Shown one piece after another: positions 40,967-53,494 of a stretch of DNA of 64,000 nucleotides. How positions within the stretch are numbered: the stretch's first letter is position 1; each line of letters starts with the position of its first letter. The stretch comes from Pyrenopolyporus hunteri (Eukaryota; Ascomycota; Sordariomycetes; Xylariales; Hypoxylaceae). Below the pieces are notes generated by a model that was given only the letters and a program-made list of their open reading frames with translations, made no database searches and was not told the DNA's origin. The stretch is from NCBI GenBank assembly GCA_902806595.1, contig CADCXC010000044.1:868001-932000 (forward strand). Reading direction: 5' to 3'. The position numbers and the translations under genes are program-made.

Positions 40967-43900
40967 AGTTTACGGATTAGGTTAAGGCTGTCCGGTGCAA
41001 AGAGCGAAAGAAGTCCGGATAACGGGATTCGGATTGTTGATGTTGGATCCTCTCTGAATCTAAACTCTCCGAGATGTCCGCTGATAGTGAATTTGCAAGT
41101 AAGTTGAGACGTGAGATAAGTATGGGACGGAACTCTAATCTATTGCTTGTAACATGATAGTTATATCGTGAGTCCCTTGTTGGGTCCGGAGGTCATCGGC
41201 TGCATTTCAGCTGCGCATACCGCCTCCACCGGCTTGTATCTACGCGCCCTCCGAGCGCCGGGTCCTGCCCGTGACTTCCTACGACGGTATCAGAACCAAT
41301 GGAAGTGTATACCAAACTAGAATCCTTCCTAAAAGGGAATATTACATGTAGGACTTTTAAAGAAATACCATATTACTGGCTTCGAGAGCGCGGGGTCGGT
41401 TCTGTAGGTTTTATTGGTAGCGCTAATAAGCAAATCCTGCTTGAAGATAGCGACTTCGCTCTGTCAACATATCATTAAGACATAGTCGGCTTAGTATTAG
41501 GGGGTAGGCTGATCTCGGCTAGCCTATAGAGCCACTTGAACGGATCGGTCCCTAACTCTTTTTCTTTCTTCCCTTGATGGCGGTTAATTATTGATTCTAC
41601 TGAAACGGGAATATTCTATCTTATTTTTTTACGGTTTAGTGCGTTTGGTTGAATTACATGTGTGGCTTTGGCTTTGTGTGGCTTACGTGGCTTGGCAAGA
41701 TCTTAAAGGGTGCTTTAGTATTCGAATTCTGCGACGGCTCAAATGCGAGTAATTGTTTAAAGAAAGTTGAAAACTGGACCGAATTAGGTCAATCCCGCTA
41801 GCCAAGTTCGAGAGGGTTAATATTGACGGTTAGGCTTCTTTCAATATGGTGCTTCGCGGAGTCCATTAATCTAGCTCTCGACACCGACAAGAGCCATTGT
41901 TCCCGTCTCCGTATTATCTACCTGCCTAAGTATCTAATAGGTATCTACACTCGGATTCTGAACCTTTATTAAGAACTAATTACTCTCCTAGTCATATCAT
42001 AGGATTTGGTAGCGATATAGCTTATCAAAACAATTTACGTTAGTAAAATCCGTAGTTCAGAGTGACGCGTACATGCCTCGAAAATTGTCTATGGATTAGG
42101 TATGAGATAAGAAGTCCTAGATAACGAGTTACCAACGAAATGGATGCGCCATGGCGCGAGCTTTCCGAATTTGCTCCTTTCGATGATATGAACGATAAAA
42201 TGCCCGATTGGCTTCGATCACAAGGGTCTAAGTACCTATTGTAACTCACCTTCGGGTACCTGTAGAGATAAGATAATTCAAGGTTGCACTAAGATCCTGC
42301 ACTTGTCGTGACATGTTCTAGACCTGATCTCCGAACACACAAGCACTGCGTCTTGATCTTAACCTATTTACTCAGGTTGCACGTCCTACAGAAGGGAACC
42401 AACGAGATCTATCCTGTAATTACACGCCCATGCGTGAATCTTGCGCGGCATCGGGTTGTGGGGTCTTGGAGATCTCCCCGCATTGAGCACATACATACCG
42501 AAGTTTAGTCTAATCTATGAGAATAATTCGGCAATGGCGATACAAGAACCAGAGAATACAACATCATTATCTTTCATAAGATACCTAATGATATGGTTAT
42601 CTTAAGGTAATTCGACGCCGTAGGTAAATTTATGAAATTGGTGGTCGAAAGTTATCAAATTAACATCACCGTATTCCGGGAGATTTTGGTTTTAAGCTAA
42701 AGTTCTGACAGCCATCGGGTGGCCACGAGCTATAAGTTATGAGTGACTTAGGGCCTAACAATCAACGTGAACTAAAAAGCGCTTTATTACTGTAGTCAGG
42801 GATTGTTTAACGTGTTTGTAACATCGCCTCCTCACATATTATTTTAATACCTCTTATTAACTCCTTAATTTCACGCGGGGTATTCTGTTAGTTGTTAGGA
42901 AGGTTGCGACCGTGCCTCTAAGACTAAGGAGTTACCAAAAACATCTCTGGCCATAAGCATACTTTTAGATAATTACCGCCTAGCCATATATGAGTCCATC
43001 TAAAAAGATAGTATTACTGTTAGCTTCTTGAATTTATATGGACTAGGAAACACCCTTTCCCTTCTCTGCTAGATTCTATTATTTCCGACGTTGCTTGGTT
43101 GGGGATGTTCATGATTCGCCTCCAAGACGCGGTTACCAAGGCATTCAACTCGGCTTCTTCATATCTGTTTCTTCATATCGCTAGAAAAGCCTAGGCACCT
43201 AAATTAGTTCGTTTACGCGTATCTTTAATTGGCCAACCGCCGCATGAAGAGGCGCACGTACGTACTCCCGCCAAGAAGCGAAGGCTTGTGGATCATGAAA
43301 TTGTCTCTAAGTCGTTTTCTGTTAGCTCCTCCGCGGTGACTCGTATGCGACATGTGACTTTCGGTCACTGCGATAGGTCCCATTCTTCTAATGGGTCAAA
43401 TTCGGCGAGGGGAAAGAATGTTTCAGCTTGTATTTAGTAGTAGACTATGACGTAGCGAGTAGGCTATACTCACCGAAGCGCTTTTACATAGCCTAAGACG
43501 GGAACGTAAGAAATGCATTGTGAAGTATTGGAATGGTGTGGGTGGCCCGAGGTTGAGTTAGTTCTCCATACTTCGATGGTTTAGGCAGTTTCCGGTTCGT
43601 TACATGCGCGCTGAATTGTACCAATTACATGCAAGTAAATACCTACGTTGATTCAACGTAAGAATTTAATATTGGTGATGAACATTCGGTAGTAAGCTAG
43701 GTACACTTGCAAAACTCATAAGCCTTACAAACGTATTGCGTCGGGTAGAAATTTACGCAATTCAAATTGCCATCTCGAGGATTTCTTTGCGCTATTCGTG
43801 CCAATAGAAGTCTTGGAATGCTTGGTTGAGTCGAGCGATGGAGACGGTACCGGCTGCTGTTGGCGGGCGCGTTAAGTGGTAAAAGCATCAAATACGCCGA

Positions 43901-45945
43901 TCCGGGAAACCTGATTGGGAATTCCCTTTCCCTCTATGGGCGTGGCACCCGCACCGTCGGACGGAGGGACGGTTTCTAGTTTTCTAGTGCCTGTCAGCCC
44001 TAAAACTTTTCGACGCTAAAATTTCCCTTCTGTAATTCTTTTGCATCTCCTCTGCGGTCACCTGTATAACCGCCGCCATTTCCCCGACGACACGTCCAAT
44101 AGAGATGCCGTTTCTGCCGGTTCCCCAGTCATCTCCTGTCTCCAACCGCCGGAAGCAAAACGTCTCAACAGGGAAAATTAAACAAACCTCAGCGCTGACA
44201 AGGCGCGACGTGAAGGAAAAGTTCGGTGTGAATTGTGAAGATTACCTCATGACGAGGTTCCATTTCGTCCTCAGCTGAGAAAATATTTATTCGAATGTGC
44301 ATCTCAGGATTCAAAAATGTTTTCAATGAGAGGCTTTCGCCGCATCTCGGACCGAGGACCCTTAAAGACTCGGTATAGATGTTGAGGATCCGCCGGCCAA
44401 CAATCCCAAGTCTGGTGAGATCTGCGCTCAGAACGACATGTCCACGTGCCCACTTCGCTTCTGATCAGCGCTGCTGGGAAGGTGACCAGCTAAGAGGTTA
44501 GTTTGAGGCTCGATATCGTATGACCTTAGACGTAGTATTCGGGTACTATAGTAGTTGAATTTTCGAGGGGACTATGAAGACGGGTACCACAGAGAAGAAC
44601 ATATCTAGGTAAGAGTAAAACTAACATTATGCTAACCGAGTACATAGTATAAACTATCAATTGACACGTGCTAGATACGTCGATAATGAGTTTCCATTCC
44701 GTAAAATACAATATCTAGAATGTAATACACATAGCCAACGCTGCCTTTGTCGAACAGTTCGGTCTATGGTTGGTAGCTTGGTAGCTGTTCTCGCCCAGCG
44801 TCCCTAACCACCTGAACTGCCTGAGAAGGACAAGCCTGTTTAATATCCCCCAGGCACAATTACGGCATCGTGCATCCCAGCTTACAGGGCCCTATGCACT
44901 ATAGAGGGGGAGCCTGGCGGAGCTGAACCCTTGGAGTTACAGGGGGGGAAAGGCTGCGAGCACGTATAAGACGCACCATAAAAGGTTGGTTGGTATCTTG
45001 GCGGGGTCTTGGCTTAAAGCCTAGCGAGGGGCTGCATACATATCGCCTAACCTGTGCAGTCGCGGGTTCGATAACAAGGTGAATCCAGCTTATTATATGT
45101 ATTTTATTCTGTTTTCCCTTTTTTTCTTCATCGTCTATGTCGTATTGATCCATCCTTGGCAGACAACGGTAAGGAATGTCATGCATTGTCGTATCTAAAC
45201 TCACCGTAGTAATCTATACTCATATCTCCTATTTAGGTACCTAAGATACCTATCTAAAATACATGTACATATCCTCAGATAACGATCCCAATCGCGATGT
45301 CAGCCTCTGATGCACCCACCGCCCACTATTGAAAGTAACAAACTTAACTGAACTTATAACCTTGTATTGTACAATTACCGATCGCCTCAATGGACCGGCG
45401 CTTCGCCGGACAAGCCCAAACCGGGTCCCGTAATCACGCGAACGGCGGTGTAACCCCCACAGCCCCCACCGATTTCGATGCCTACGGCCCTGGCTACAGA
45501 GGGGCTACAGCGGCTCTCTTCCCCACCTTTTACTGGCGATACCCCTACCGACCATGATGACATAGGCCGGCTCAAGGTTACATTCTGCCAGCGACTCGTG
45601 GGCAAAGGGGTACCTAGAGGAATGTACCTTCGCCGTAATCCTGTACACTACAAAATTAAGCATGGCTGATCACTTCTCATTCCTTTCATATTTTTTTTCT
45701 TTTCTTTTTTTTATTATTATTTACTTCTATATTCCAATTGCCTCTGAGGGATCGACCTGGAAGGTAAGGCGACTTCGATTGCTTCGTACAGGAGCATATA
45801 GCCTCTTTCTTTTTCCGACCGTTGGAAGGAAACGCCATTGCGTGCGTACTTATAATGATATCGCGGCCTCTGTGCTTCCAACAATCTTCTTACACCATCT
45901 CCAACATTCCGCTCTCTCAGCGGAGTTCGCTCTCGTGCTCTCAAT
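40967..45945. other. gene-poor region of about 5 kb
   Basis: No frame longer than about 100 codons and no recognisable motif on either strand. The base composition is ordinary, about 45% GC by eye, and not RIP-like. A B-box-like GCGGGTTCGAT occurs near 45061 but without a pairing partner. A TACCTA-type cluster lies at 45233-45256, and 45685-45720 is a T-rich run. The last 200 bp before 45946 should contain the amino-acid permease promoter. Confidence 0.45.
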
Positions 45946-47844
45946 ATGGCGGTAGCACACGACAAGCCCGAACCTGCCCCCGCGCCCAACGACCGGAGAG
46001 TTACGAAAGATGAGAAGAGCGATACCTCCAGCGGTTTGCACGAGACTTTGGTCGAGGTCTCGTCCGAGAACCAGCTCCTTCGCCACTTGGGCAACCGCCA
46101 AATCCAACTGATTGCTGTCGGGGGTAGTATCGGTACCGCCCTTTTTGTCAGTATCGGCGGTGGTCTGGCCAAGGGTGGCCCTGGGAGTCTCCTTATCGGG
46201 TACACTATTTACGCCATCATGGTCGCGATGGTGAACAATTCCATGGCCGAGATGGTGACTTACATGCCCGTATCTGGCTCATTCATTCGAATGGCGGGGA
46301 GATGGGTCGACGAAGCTTTGGGATTTATGGCCGGCTGGAATTTCTTCCTATACGAGGCGTGCCTGATCCCCTTCGAGATCTCCGCTATCAACTTGGTGCT
46401 CGGCTTCTGGCGTGATGACATACCCCCTGCGGCTATTTGCGTAGCATGTATCGTGCTCTATGCGTATGTGACCCCATTTTCGCCTCTCACACGTTAGTCT
46501 ATTAAAGTTAGTTAACATTTTTGATAGCATTATCAATATCGTCGCCGTGAAATATTTCGGGTAGGTAACCGCATATCTTAAATTCAGTCAATTCAAGGGC
46601 CCCGGAACGCCGCCAGCTTGCCCTATGTAATCTCGCAGTGGCCCCTCGAACTAGTTTGTTTCTTTCGCTGGTATCCTTGCTAACACCAACTCCTTAGCGA
46701 GGCTGAATTTTGGCTAGCTATGGGCAAGATCTTGCTTATTTGCATCCTGTACACGTTCACGTTGGTCACCATGTGTGGTGGAAATCCAAAACATGATGCC
46801 TACGGTTTTCGGTATTGGAGCAGTCCAGGGGCTTTCGCCGAATACCTACACGAAGGTTCTCTCGGCCGGTTCGAAGGCTTACTCGGCGCTATTTTCTCCG
46901 CTGGTTTCACCGTCGTCGGACCCGAATACCTCGCCATGGTTGCTGGAGAGGCCGAGCGTCCCCGGACGTACCTCAAAAACGGGTTCAAAACCGTCTACTG
47001 GCGGTTCGGAGTTTTCTTCATCGGTGGCGCTCTTTGCGTCGGCATCGTCCTCCCGTACAACGACACCACGCTACAGAACGCGGATACCGGAACCGCCAAC
47101 GGCTCGCCCTACGTCATCGCCATGCAGAATATGGGCGTCGGAATTCTCCCGCACATCATTAACGCTCTCATGATCACCAGTATCTTCAGCGCCGGCAATG
47201 CCTATACCTACTGTGCGATGCGATCTCTATACGGCCTCGCGTGCGACGGCCAGGCGCCCCGAATTTTCCAGAAGACGCTCAGGAACGGTATTCCGGTTTA
47301 TGCCTTCTGTCTCGTTATGGTCTTCCCTTTCTTGTCCTTCTTGCAAGTTTCAAATAACACGGCGCAAGTTGTGACGTGGCTTGCGACGCTCACGCAAGGT
47401 TCGCAGATGATCAATTACATCGTCACGAGCTTAACGTATATCTTCTTTTACAATGCGACCAAGGCGCAGGGTATCGATCGCCGCACCTTGCCTTATTACG
47501 GCTACTTCCAGCCGTATTGCGGGTATATTGGTTTGGCGTGGATGGTTATCATAGAGGGCATCTTTGGTTATTCGGTGTTCACGCCAGGGCGCTGGAATAT
47601 CGGCGATTTCTTTGCTTTCTACACGATGGCCATCGTTGCCTTCTGCACGTACTGGGGCTGGAAGATATTCAAACAAACGAAATTCGTCCCCGCCGCGCAA
47701 GCCGATCTGGTTTGGGAGAAGCCGGCGATCGACGCATACGAAGCCACGTACAACGAGCCCCCTACCCGATTCCGCGACGACTTGATTGCTATGATGACGG
47801 GGAAGAGGAAGAAGCAGAACTACATGGGTGAAGATCCGAACTGA
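45946..47844 (+). CDS. amino-acid permease, YAT/APC superfamily
   Basis: Exons 45946-46463, 46528-46560 and 46698-47844 join in phase (introns of 64 and 137 nt), giving 565 aa. The middle exon is only 33 nt and encodes the tail of one membrane helix (IINIVAVKYFG), continuing the family motif. A hydrophilic N-terminal tail of about 45 residues precedes HLGNRQIQLIAVGGSIGTALFV, the diagnostic first helix of fungal amino-acid permeases. Next come MAEMVTYMPVSGSFIRMAGRWVDEALGFMAGWNFF (seen as MAEMVTYMPVSGSF then AGWNFF) and FSAGNAYTYCAMRSLYGLA. Twelve membrane segments are expected. These are plasma-membrane proton symporters. The specificity (general, proline, dicarboxylic or aromatic) cannot be assigned from what I see. 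Confidence 0.92.
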
Positions 47845-48619
47845 GCGCCGGAGCTAAATGCAAGCTTCGCGCCTCGATCCTGCGACACCGGGAACGGGTT
47901 GCGATTAGAGGCGTGGCTTGAAGTTTGGAAAGGAAGATACCCATCGATTTTGGTGTACAATCGTTCTTGACGTATAGAAAATTTAGGAAAAATATCAAGC
48001 CATGTTCCCCAATTGGTTAGACTGGGGAAGATCAATTCAATCGTTGATCCTTTAGTTGCTAGCGAATTGCCATCGCCTCTGCTATTATCACAATTGCGGT
48101 AATGGCTGAATTGATCGATAATCGTAAAAAGGCCTGCCTATATCAACATTGATATCAATAAGATGAACTTAACATCAATCACGATGGTCGATGGAATCTA
48201 CCCGGCTATTATCGGTGAGTCCAATAGGGCAATAAGGCACACTGTAAGGCTAGTCTCAAAACGGCATCATGCCGACCACAACAAGGAATACCCGGTCGGC
48301 CTCGGGGAAATAATACACATGCCTTCAATGATTATGACGATGTTGAATTTTAGAAGCGATAGCTTAGGGTGAAGACGTTTAAATTCATGTGAAGGCAAAT
48401 GCTGAGAGGTAGTCCTCACATTCCCACGTGGGTACGCGATACAAAAGTCCAGAGCATTTATATAAGCAACTAATCATTCGCTACGCCAAGTTTAGATGCG
48501 CCCTGAAATCAAGCTCATAACTCCAATCTGACCGAATTGCAGATCCGTGGCTTAAAATCCAATCTTTCTCTTTAATATCGCTTTTTATTTTCCATATCCG
48601 ATGATGCAATTGTAAATGC
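47845..48619. other. convergent intergenic region
   Basis: A 775-bp spacer between converging transporter genes, AT-leaning, with no gene. The 69-codon frame at 48163-48372 has no motif. Confidence 0.45.
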
Positions 48620-50362
48620 TCAGCTCATAAAGCTGTTAGCGACGGTAATGGCCGTCGTGTAGATCATCGCACCGACTCCGACCACCATAAACAGAATATC
48701 TCCAGCTTTTGCTGCCCACGAAGACGCCATACCCTTGTAATGCAGATAGGCAGGGTAGATGTAGACCAGCGGCACGCAGGCGAAGGACCCAATCAAGGCG
48801 ACGAACCTGTCGAGGTTAGATGCTCCCAATATCGAGATCGCGCCGCATAAAACAACTATAAACGACCGGAACGCATTCTTAATCCACTTCGTGCGGGTGC
48901 TCTTCTTACCCGAGTGCGACCCGAAAATCTTGCCTTCGATGATACGGATGGCGGGGAACAGCTGAACGGGAGTCCCGACCAGGACGGCAAGCGAGTAGAG
49001 GAACTGGACGGCGTTGACGAACTTGCTGTCCTGGGGGTAATTGTTGATGATCTCGATCTGCGTGTTCTCGCCGAATGTGGCGTAGCAGAGCGCGCCGACG
49101 GCGGTGAAAAGGACCGTGATGAGGAACATGACGATTGCGAGGAGCCACTCGAAGCGCTCCGGCTTCGTCATGGAAGATTGAATGGGAAGAATGAGCCCGA
49201 TGCCTTCGAAAGTGAAGATAGCCGCCCCGATGGTCAATGTGTACTTCGCCGGGTTGAAAAGAACGACGCTTTTGTGTATGCCCTCCGATGCAAGATGCCC
49301 AATGTCGTAGTAATAGATGTAGGTTACACCAAGCAAAATGCAAGCGTCCGCGATAAGTGCGACCGGGCCAAGCCTGGCGATATTCCGTATGAATGCTAGG
49401 GGTATAAGAACGACGAGCTGTAAGAGGATCAGAGTTGTGGGCGACAGCGGACTGTCACCCTGCCAAACAGCCTGCAGAAACGACGTCATGTTCTCAGCCA
49501 CGAATACTATGCCGGCACAGACGAACCCCAATTGCGACAGAGTGATAGAGGCCAAAATCAAGCCGCGCATCTTGTTCCCCGCCACCGCTTGGCCAATCTC
49601 TCCGTAACCACCGCCATACTGCTTCTTACAGGCGAGAAGCAAATGAAAGGCTAGCATGGTGACCGTCGAGACTACCAGCATGGTCAGGGAGGAGAAGAGG
49701 ATGCCGCCGTTGTTAAACGCTTTGGGAAGAAACATGATTCCAGTCCCGATGAAGGCCTTCAGCAAAGTAAAGAAAGTCTGTTTGGTGCTGGCAGTAGCCG
49801 GGCGCGGGGCGCGCGAGGTCCTACGACGTCCAAGGAGCGGCCTAGTCTCGGTCGGTGGCTGCTCTTCTTCTTCCCCTTCCTCTTCAGACAGCACCGCTTC
49901 ATCGTCCGAATCGGCAAGGTCCTCTCCGGCAAAGCTGCCGTAAAGCTCCAAGAACTCAACAAAGTTCCTCGTGACGGGGTTCCGGGCGGCCCAGATCTGA
50001 CGCTCCTGTTGCTTCTGGCGTATAAAAGCTCTGCGGAAACCGCCCGGGGCCAATTGGTCGCTCACGGTGAGGCCCTCCACGTCCGTTTCCCCCGTGATGT
50101 CTTTGGGGTGGTGGAAGGTTGCAGCTCGCTTATGCATCTTGGCGCGAGCAGCGGTTTTGAAGAGGTCCCGGTGGATGTCACCTCCTTGAAGTTTTAGCGA
50201 GGACTCGCCCGGTTCCTGTTCTATCGGATCCGGGCTCGAAGACGATGCGCCGGAGGAATTGACCGGCTCTCCATCGAATGCGGCCGAGTAGCCCGACGGG
50301 AGATGCTCCGATACCACCTGGGCATCGTGCTTCGATTGCTCTGATACTGGGACATACGACAT
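48620..50362 (-). CDS. vacuolar amino-acid transporter, AVT3/AVT4-like (AAAP family)
   Basis: A single-exon protein of 580 aa. The first 190 residues are a hydrophilic tail with acidic stretches (LSEEEGEEEEQPP) and Arg-rich turns, as in yeast Avt3/Avt4. The transporter core begins TFFTLLKAFIGTGIMFLPKAFNNGG, the conserved AAAP TM1 signature. It then continues with GYGEIGQAVAGNKMRGLILASITLSQLGF and about eleven membrane segments, including FTFEGIGLILPIQSSM. Family members export or import neutral amino acids across the vacuolar membrane. The neighbour at 45946 is a plasma-membrane permease, so this pair might serve uptake and vacuolar storage, but the two are convergent and shared control is not shown. 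Confidence 0.9.
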   Translation of the reverse strand: MSYVPVSEQSKHDAQVVSEHLPSGYSAAFDGEPVNSSGASSSSPDPIEQEPGESSLKLQGGDIHRDLFKTAARAKMHKRAATFHHPKDITGETDVEGLTVSDQLAPGGFRRAFIRQKQQERQIWAARNPVTRNFVEFLELYGSFAGEDLADSDDEAVLSEEEGEEEEQPPTETRPLLGRRRTSRAPRPATASTKQTFFTLLKAFIGTGIMFLPKAFNNGGILFSSLTMLVVSTVTMLAFHLLLACKKQYGGGYGEIGQAVAGNKMRGLILASITLSQLGFVCAGIVFVAENMTSFLQAVWQGDSPLSPTTLILLQLVVLIPLAFIRNIARLGPVALIADACILLGVTYIYYYDIGHLASEGIHKSVVLFNPAKYTLTIGAAIFTFEGIGLILPIQSSMTKPERFEWLLAIVMFLITVLFTAVGALCYATFGENTQIEIINNYPQDSKFVNAVQFLYSLAVLVGTPVQLFPAIRIIEGKIFGSHSGKKSTRTKWIKNAFRSFIVVLCGAISILGASNLDRFVALIGSFACVPLVYIYPAYLHYKGMASSWAAKAGDILFMVVGVGAMIYTTAITVANSFMS

Positions 50363-51043
50363 TGTCGATGATGCTAGGGATGAAAACCAGTATGTATGAG
50401 TAAGTGCACAGTGCCTAACGGGAAAGCAGAAGGATCATGGGTCTAAATGTAAATGTAAATGTAACATGGATTTTCTACTGGAATGATATCCATTAGATCT
50501 TGGAATGATGCATCTTCAATCTTGGATATTGTAAAGTGGAAAGCAAATTGGAAAGCTGTTCGAGGTCGGGGGCCCGAATAAAATGACGGTGACGGTTTTC
50601 TGGGGAAAAAAGCGAAGTCTCGATAAGTTCCACTCCATGAACTCATAGAAGACGGTGAAACCTTAAAAATGGCCCTGGCTTCAGGCCCGGTTCTAGGAAT
50701 GGATCTCATCAGGCCGACGACTAACTGAGCGCCAGGTGGCGGCCGTTAATGTCACCTCGTTAGCGCCTTTTTCTATTGTCCAATACAGCCGGCTTGCGCT
50801 GAACTTCACCACCAGGACCCGCTGTACCCGCTATAACTGCTTAGGGAAAAGCCGGTTGCGGGGTTAGGCAGCGCTAACCTTACTGGTTCGAAATTTCTAG
50901 CAGGTACCAGCCCAAGCTGATGGGTACGTACAATGCCATACTCTAGCATTTGCTACTCGTTACTATGCATTGGGCTATAGGTTTAGTTTGCGGTCGTTCT
51001 TTACATCAGCAGTTCACCAATCACCATCCACAGGATGGTTCAA
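50363..51043. other. intergenic upstream of tRNA-Asp
   Basis: Promoter region of the AVT3-like gene. Bases 50448-50465 contain three direct AAATGT repeats. No gene. Confidence 0.4.
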
Positions 51044-51126
51044 TCTCGATTGGTCTAGTGGTCAGGATACCTGCTTGTCATCGCACAAGTTCGCAGGTGG
51101 CCGGGGTTCGATTCCCCGATCGAGAG
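51044..51126 (+). tRNA. tRNA-Asp(GTC) with an 11-nt intron
   Basis: The acceptor strands TCTCGAT and ATCGAGA pair perfectly, followed by a discriminator G. A-box TGGTCTAGTGG and B-box GGTTCGATTCC are intact. The T-stem is CGGGG/CCCCG. The anticodon stem is CCTGC/GCAGG around TTGTCA, giving anticodon GTC. Between A37 and position 38 lies an 11-nt insert (TCGCACAAGTT), exactly at the canonical 37/38 tRNA intron site. A T-rich pol III terminator follows within 25 nt. Confidence 0.93.
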
Positions 51127-52016
51127 CATCTTTTTGCATTTTTTTTTTCTTTTCTTTGGCTAACAAAGCTTTCATCCTTTTCGAAAACCTCATTACTATT
51201 AATTTTTCGTAGTGAATGGCATATTCACTAATGCCAACTAAAATCAGCCGAAAGATGGCAATAAGTCTTCTCTTTTCTCGTCACTCGTGGGCATCAATCA
51301 ATTTTATTCATCCCTAAATGCTTTTGCACATCTCCGTAGTAGGAATAACCTGTAAATCGGCCAAGCCTGCAGATTCCATATGTTTCGTTATCCCGTTCGC
51401 GGATTAAGAGCATAAGGCTTCGCCCATTATATAATCATTACAATAATTGACATTGATATTCCGAAGCTTATGTCGCCTGGCAATCACGGAATAATCCAAG
51501 AGGGACGCAGAGTTCCATCCTACTCATGACGTGATAGGACGATTGCCTTCGCCATGACACTCGGGGAGATACAAGGTGAGCCAAGGTGAGCTTATTCCGT
51601 ATTACCTAGTTCCGGGCACGGGAGAAACATGTATTACTAATTCTCAATTCCACGCATTTCGCCAGTGCCCGCACGATGGAGAATGCTAAGATCAATAATA
51701 TGAAACTAAAATGGCCGGCGTATACGACGAGGAAAAGCCTAGGTGCCATAATTAGCACATTGGCAGTGGAAACGAGCGCCAGCCCCGATAAGATTAGTAA
51801 AACTCACGATTTGCAATCAGCTATGTTTCCTCCGTCGGACGGACGAAGCTATCGTAACTCCGGAAAGAGTATTCGTCAAGAATATAAAGATGAATATGAA
51901 CTCACTTACTTTTCACTCAACCATTCATCGCCAATTACAAGAATATAGTTGCCTACCTCTCTTGCAGAACCTACTACTACGTTTCTATAAAGCACCACCT
52001 TGACCCAACTCACAAA
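51127..52016. other. intergenic, no gene seen
   Basis: A T-rich terminator tract (51128-51160) is followed by mixed sequence. The 90-codon frame 51676-51948 has no motif and is rejected. Confidence 0.4.
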
Positions 52017-53107
52017 ATGTCGTCGTTTGTAGTCACCGGAGTGTCCCGAGGACTTGGAGTAAGTCGTGGCGTGAAATTTGGACAGAAAAGGAGTCCTAAC
52101 TGTGAATAGTTCGAATTTATCCGCCAGTTGTCTGAGGACCCAGCAGCAGTTGTCATAGGGCTCGCCCGAGACAAGGCTGCCACTGAGAAGAGAGTCGCGG
52201 CCGAGATTGGGCGTTCCAATATTCACATTCTTCACGGCGACTTAGATAACTATGAGTCCCTGAAGGTTTGGCGGCCCGCATTCCTCACTTGTATGAGTCG
52301 AAGCGTTAACAGGATGCATAGAAAGCGGCCGAGGATACGTCTAAGATCACCGGAGGAAAACTCGATTATCTCATCGCCAACGGCGCCATTGTGTCCCAAC
52401 ACTCCGGCTTCAAGACCCTTTCTGAGATGTATGTTATCCTTCTTCCGAGAAACCTAGGACTACCACTTAACGTATCTTGACAACTTAGGAACGAGGACCC
52501 TAAGGCGCTAGAGGAGGACCTTCTCACGAGCTATAAGACTAACACCGTTGGAAACATCCATCTGTTTAACGTATTCCTACCCCTAATCCGGGCGGGGAAG
52601 GTCAAGAAGGTCATCTCCATCTCGACCGGCTTGGCCGATTTTGAGTTAACTAGGCAAGTTGGTCTTGAATTAGCCGGGCCGTACGCTTTGAGTAAGGCGG
52701 CCATGAACCTCGCGGTCGCTCTGTACAGCAACGAGTTCCGAAAGGAGGGCATCCTATTCATGAGCGTCTCGCCCGGCTTGGTCGAGACGTCGGGCCACAA
52801 CGATGCATCGAGACGTAAGTAGCACCCCCCCCCTCCTGGGTACATGATACCGAAAACCGGCTCGCCACGAGATGGTCCTGCAGTGGAGGTACATGCTGAC
52901 AACGTTCGATAAAAAGTGTCGCCGAGAGAGAAAGTGCATCTCCAGGAGCTGATGCAGAAATTTCAGCAATACGCGCCGCACTTCAAGGGTCCGCTCACGC
53001 CGGAAGAGTCAGTTAAGCTCGTCATGAAGGTTATCAATAACGCGAGCGTCGAGCGTGGAGATGGAGGCTCGGCCGTTTCGCACTTTGGCAATTACCAATG
53101 GCTTTGA
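52017..53107 (+). CDS. short-chain dehydrogenase/reductase, classical SDR
   Basis: Five exons fit in phase: 52017-52058, 52110-52265, 52322-52428, 52489-52814, 52917-53107, giving 273 aa. The nucleotide-binding motif TGVSRGLG is at residues 7-14 and the NAG-like motif ANGA near residue 85. The catalytic Ser lies in SISTG (about 147), and the Tyr/Lys pair in GPYALSK (Tyr167, Lys171). A PG motif (VSPGLVET) follows, so the active site is complete. The last exon, reached only by splicing out a 102-nt intron that includes a C-run, supplies a helical C-terminus ending in FGNYQWL. The enzyme probably reduces or oxidises a small carbonyl/alcohol using NAD(P)H in the cytosol; the substrate is unknown. 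Its 3' end faces the AA9 gene, 388 bp away. Confidence 0.87.
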
Positions 53108-53494
53108 ACTGAAGCGGCGGTACCTCCTTGGATGAGAATGCGGAGGAGGGGCAGTGAGGGTATAGTTTAGGAGACTGAGTTATGGGGACGCTTATAGAGA
53201 ATGCTATTAAATTAGATTTAGTTCGCGCTAGAAAGACTTCGTGATTCCATCGACTAGCAACGTACCTTCTGAGTGACTTGAAGATTGTTGTGCGCCTCTG
53301 AAAAAGTCGAACTACAAACAACGTATAGCCGCCCCTGAAAATTAAAACTTGTCTACGAAGCAAGGACCATTGTTTAGTAGGTGAGGATCTCTATATGCAG
53401 GTATTCCCGAGCAATGATGTATGGTAGATACACCTTTAGACATTAACATTGTTATATTGGCTATGCTTAGTTACCTATCTATCCAAACGGCGCC
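53108..53494. other. convergent intergenic region
   Basis: A 387-bp spacer between converging genes; no gene. Confidence 0.5.

Noticed and set aside
44899..45204. Minus-strand 101-codon frame starting at GTG, and a B-box-like GCGGGTTCGAT near 45,061
   Set aside because: No ATG and no motif; the B box has no A box at the right distance and no pairing T-stem.
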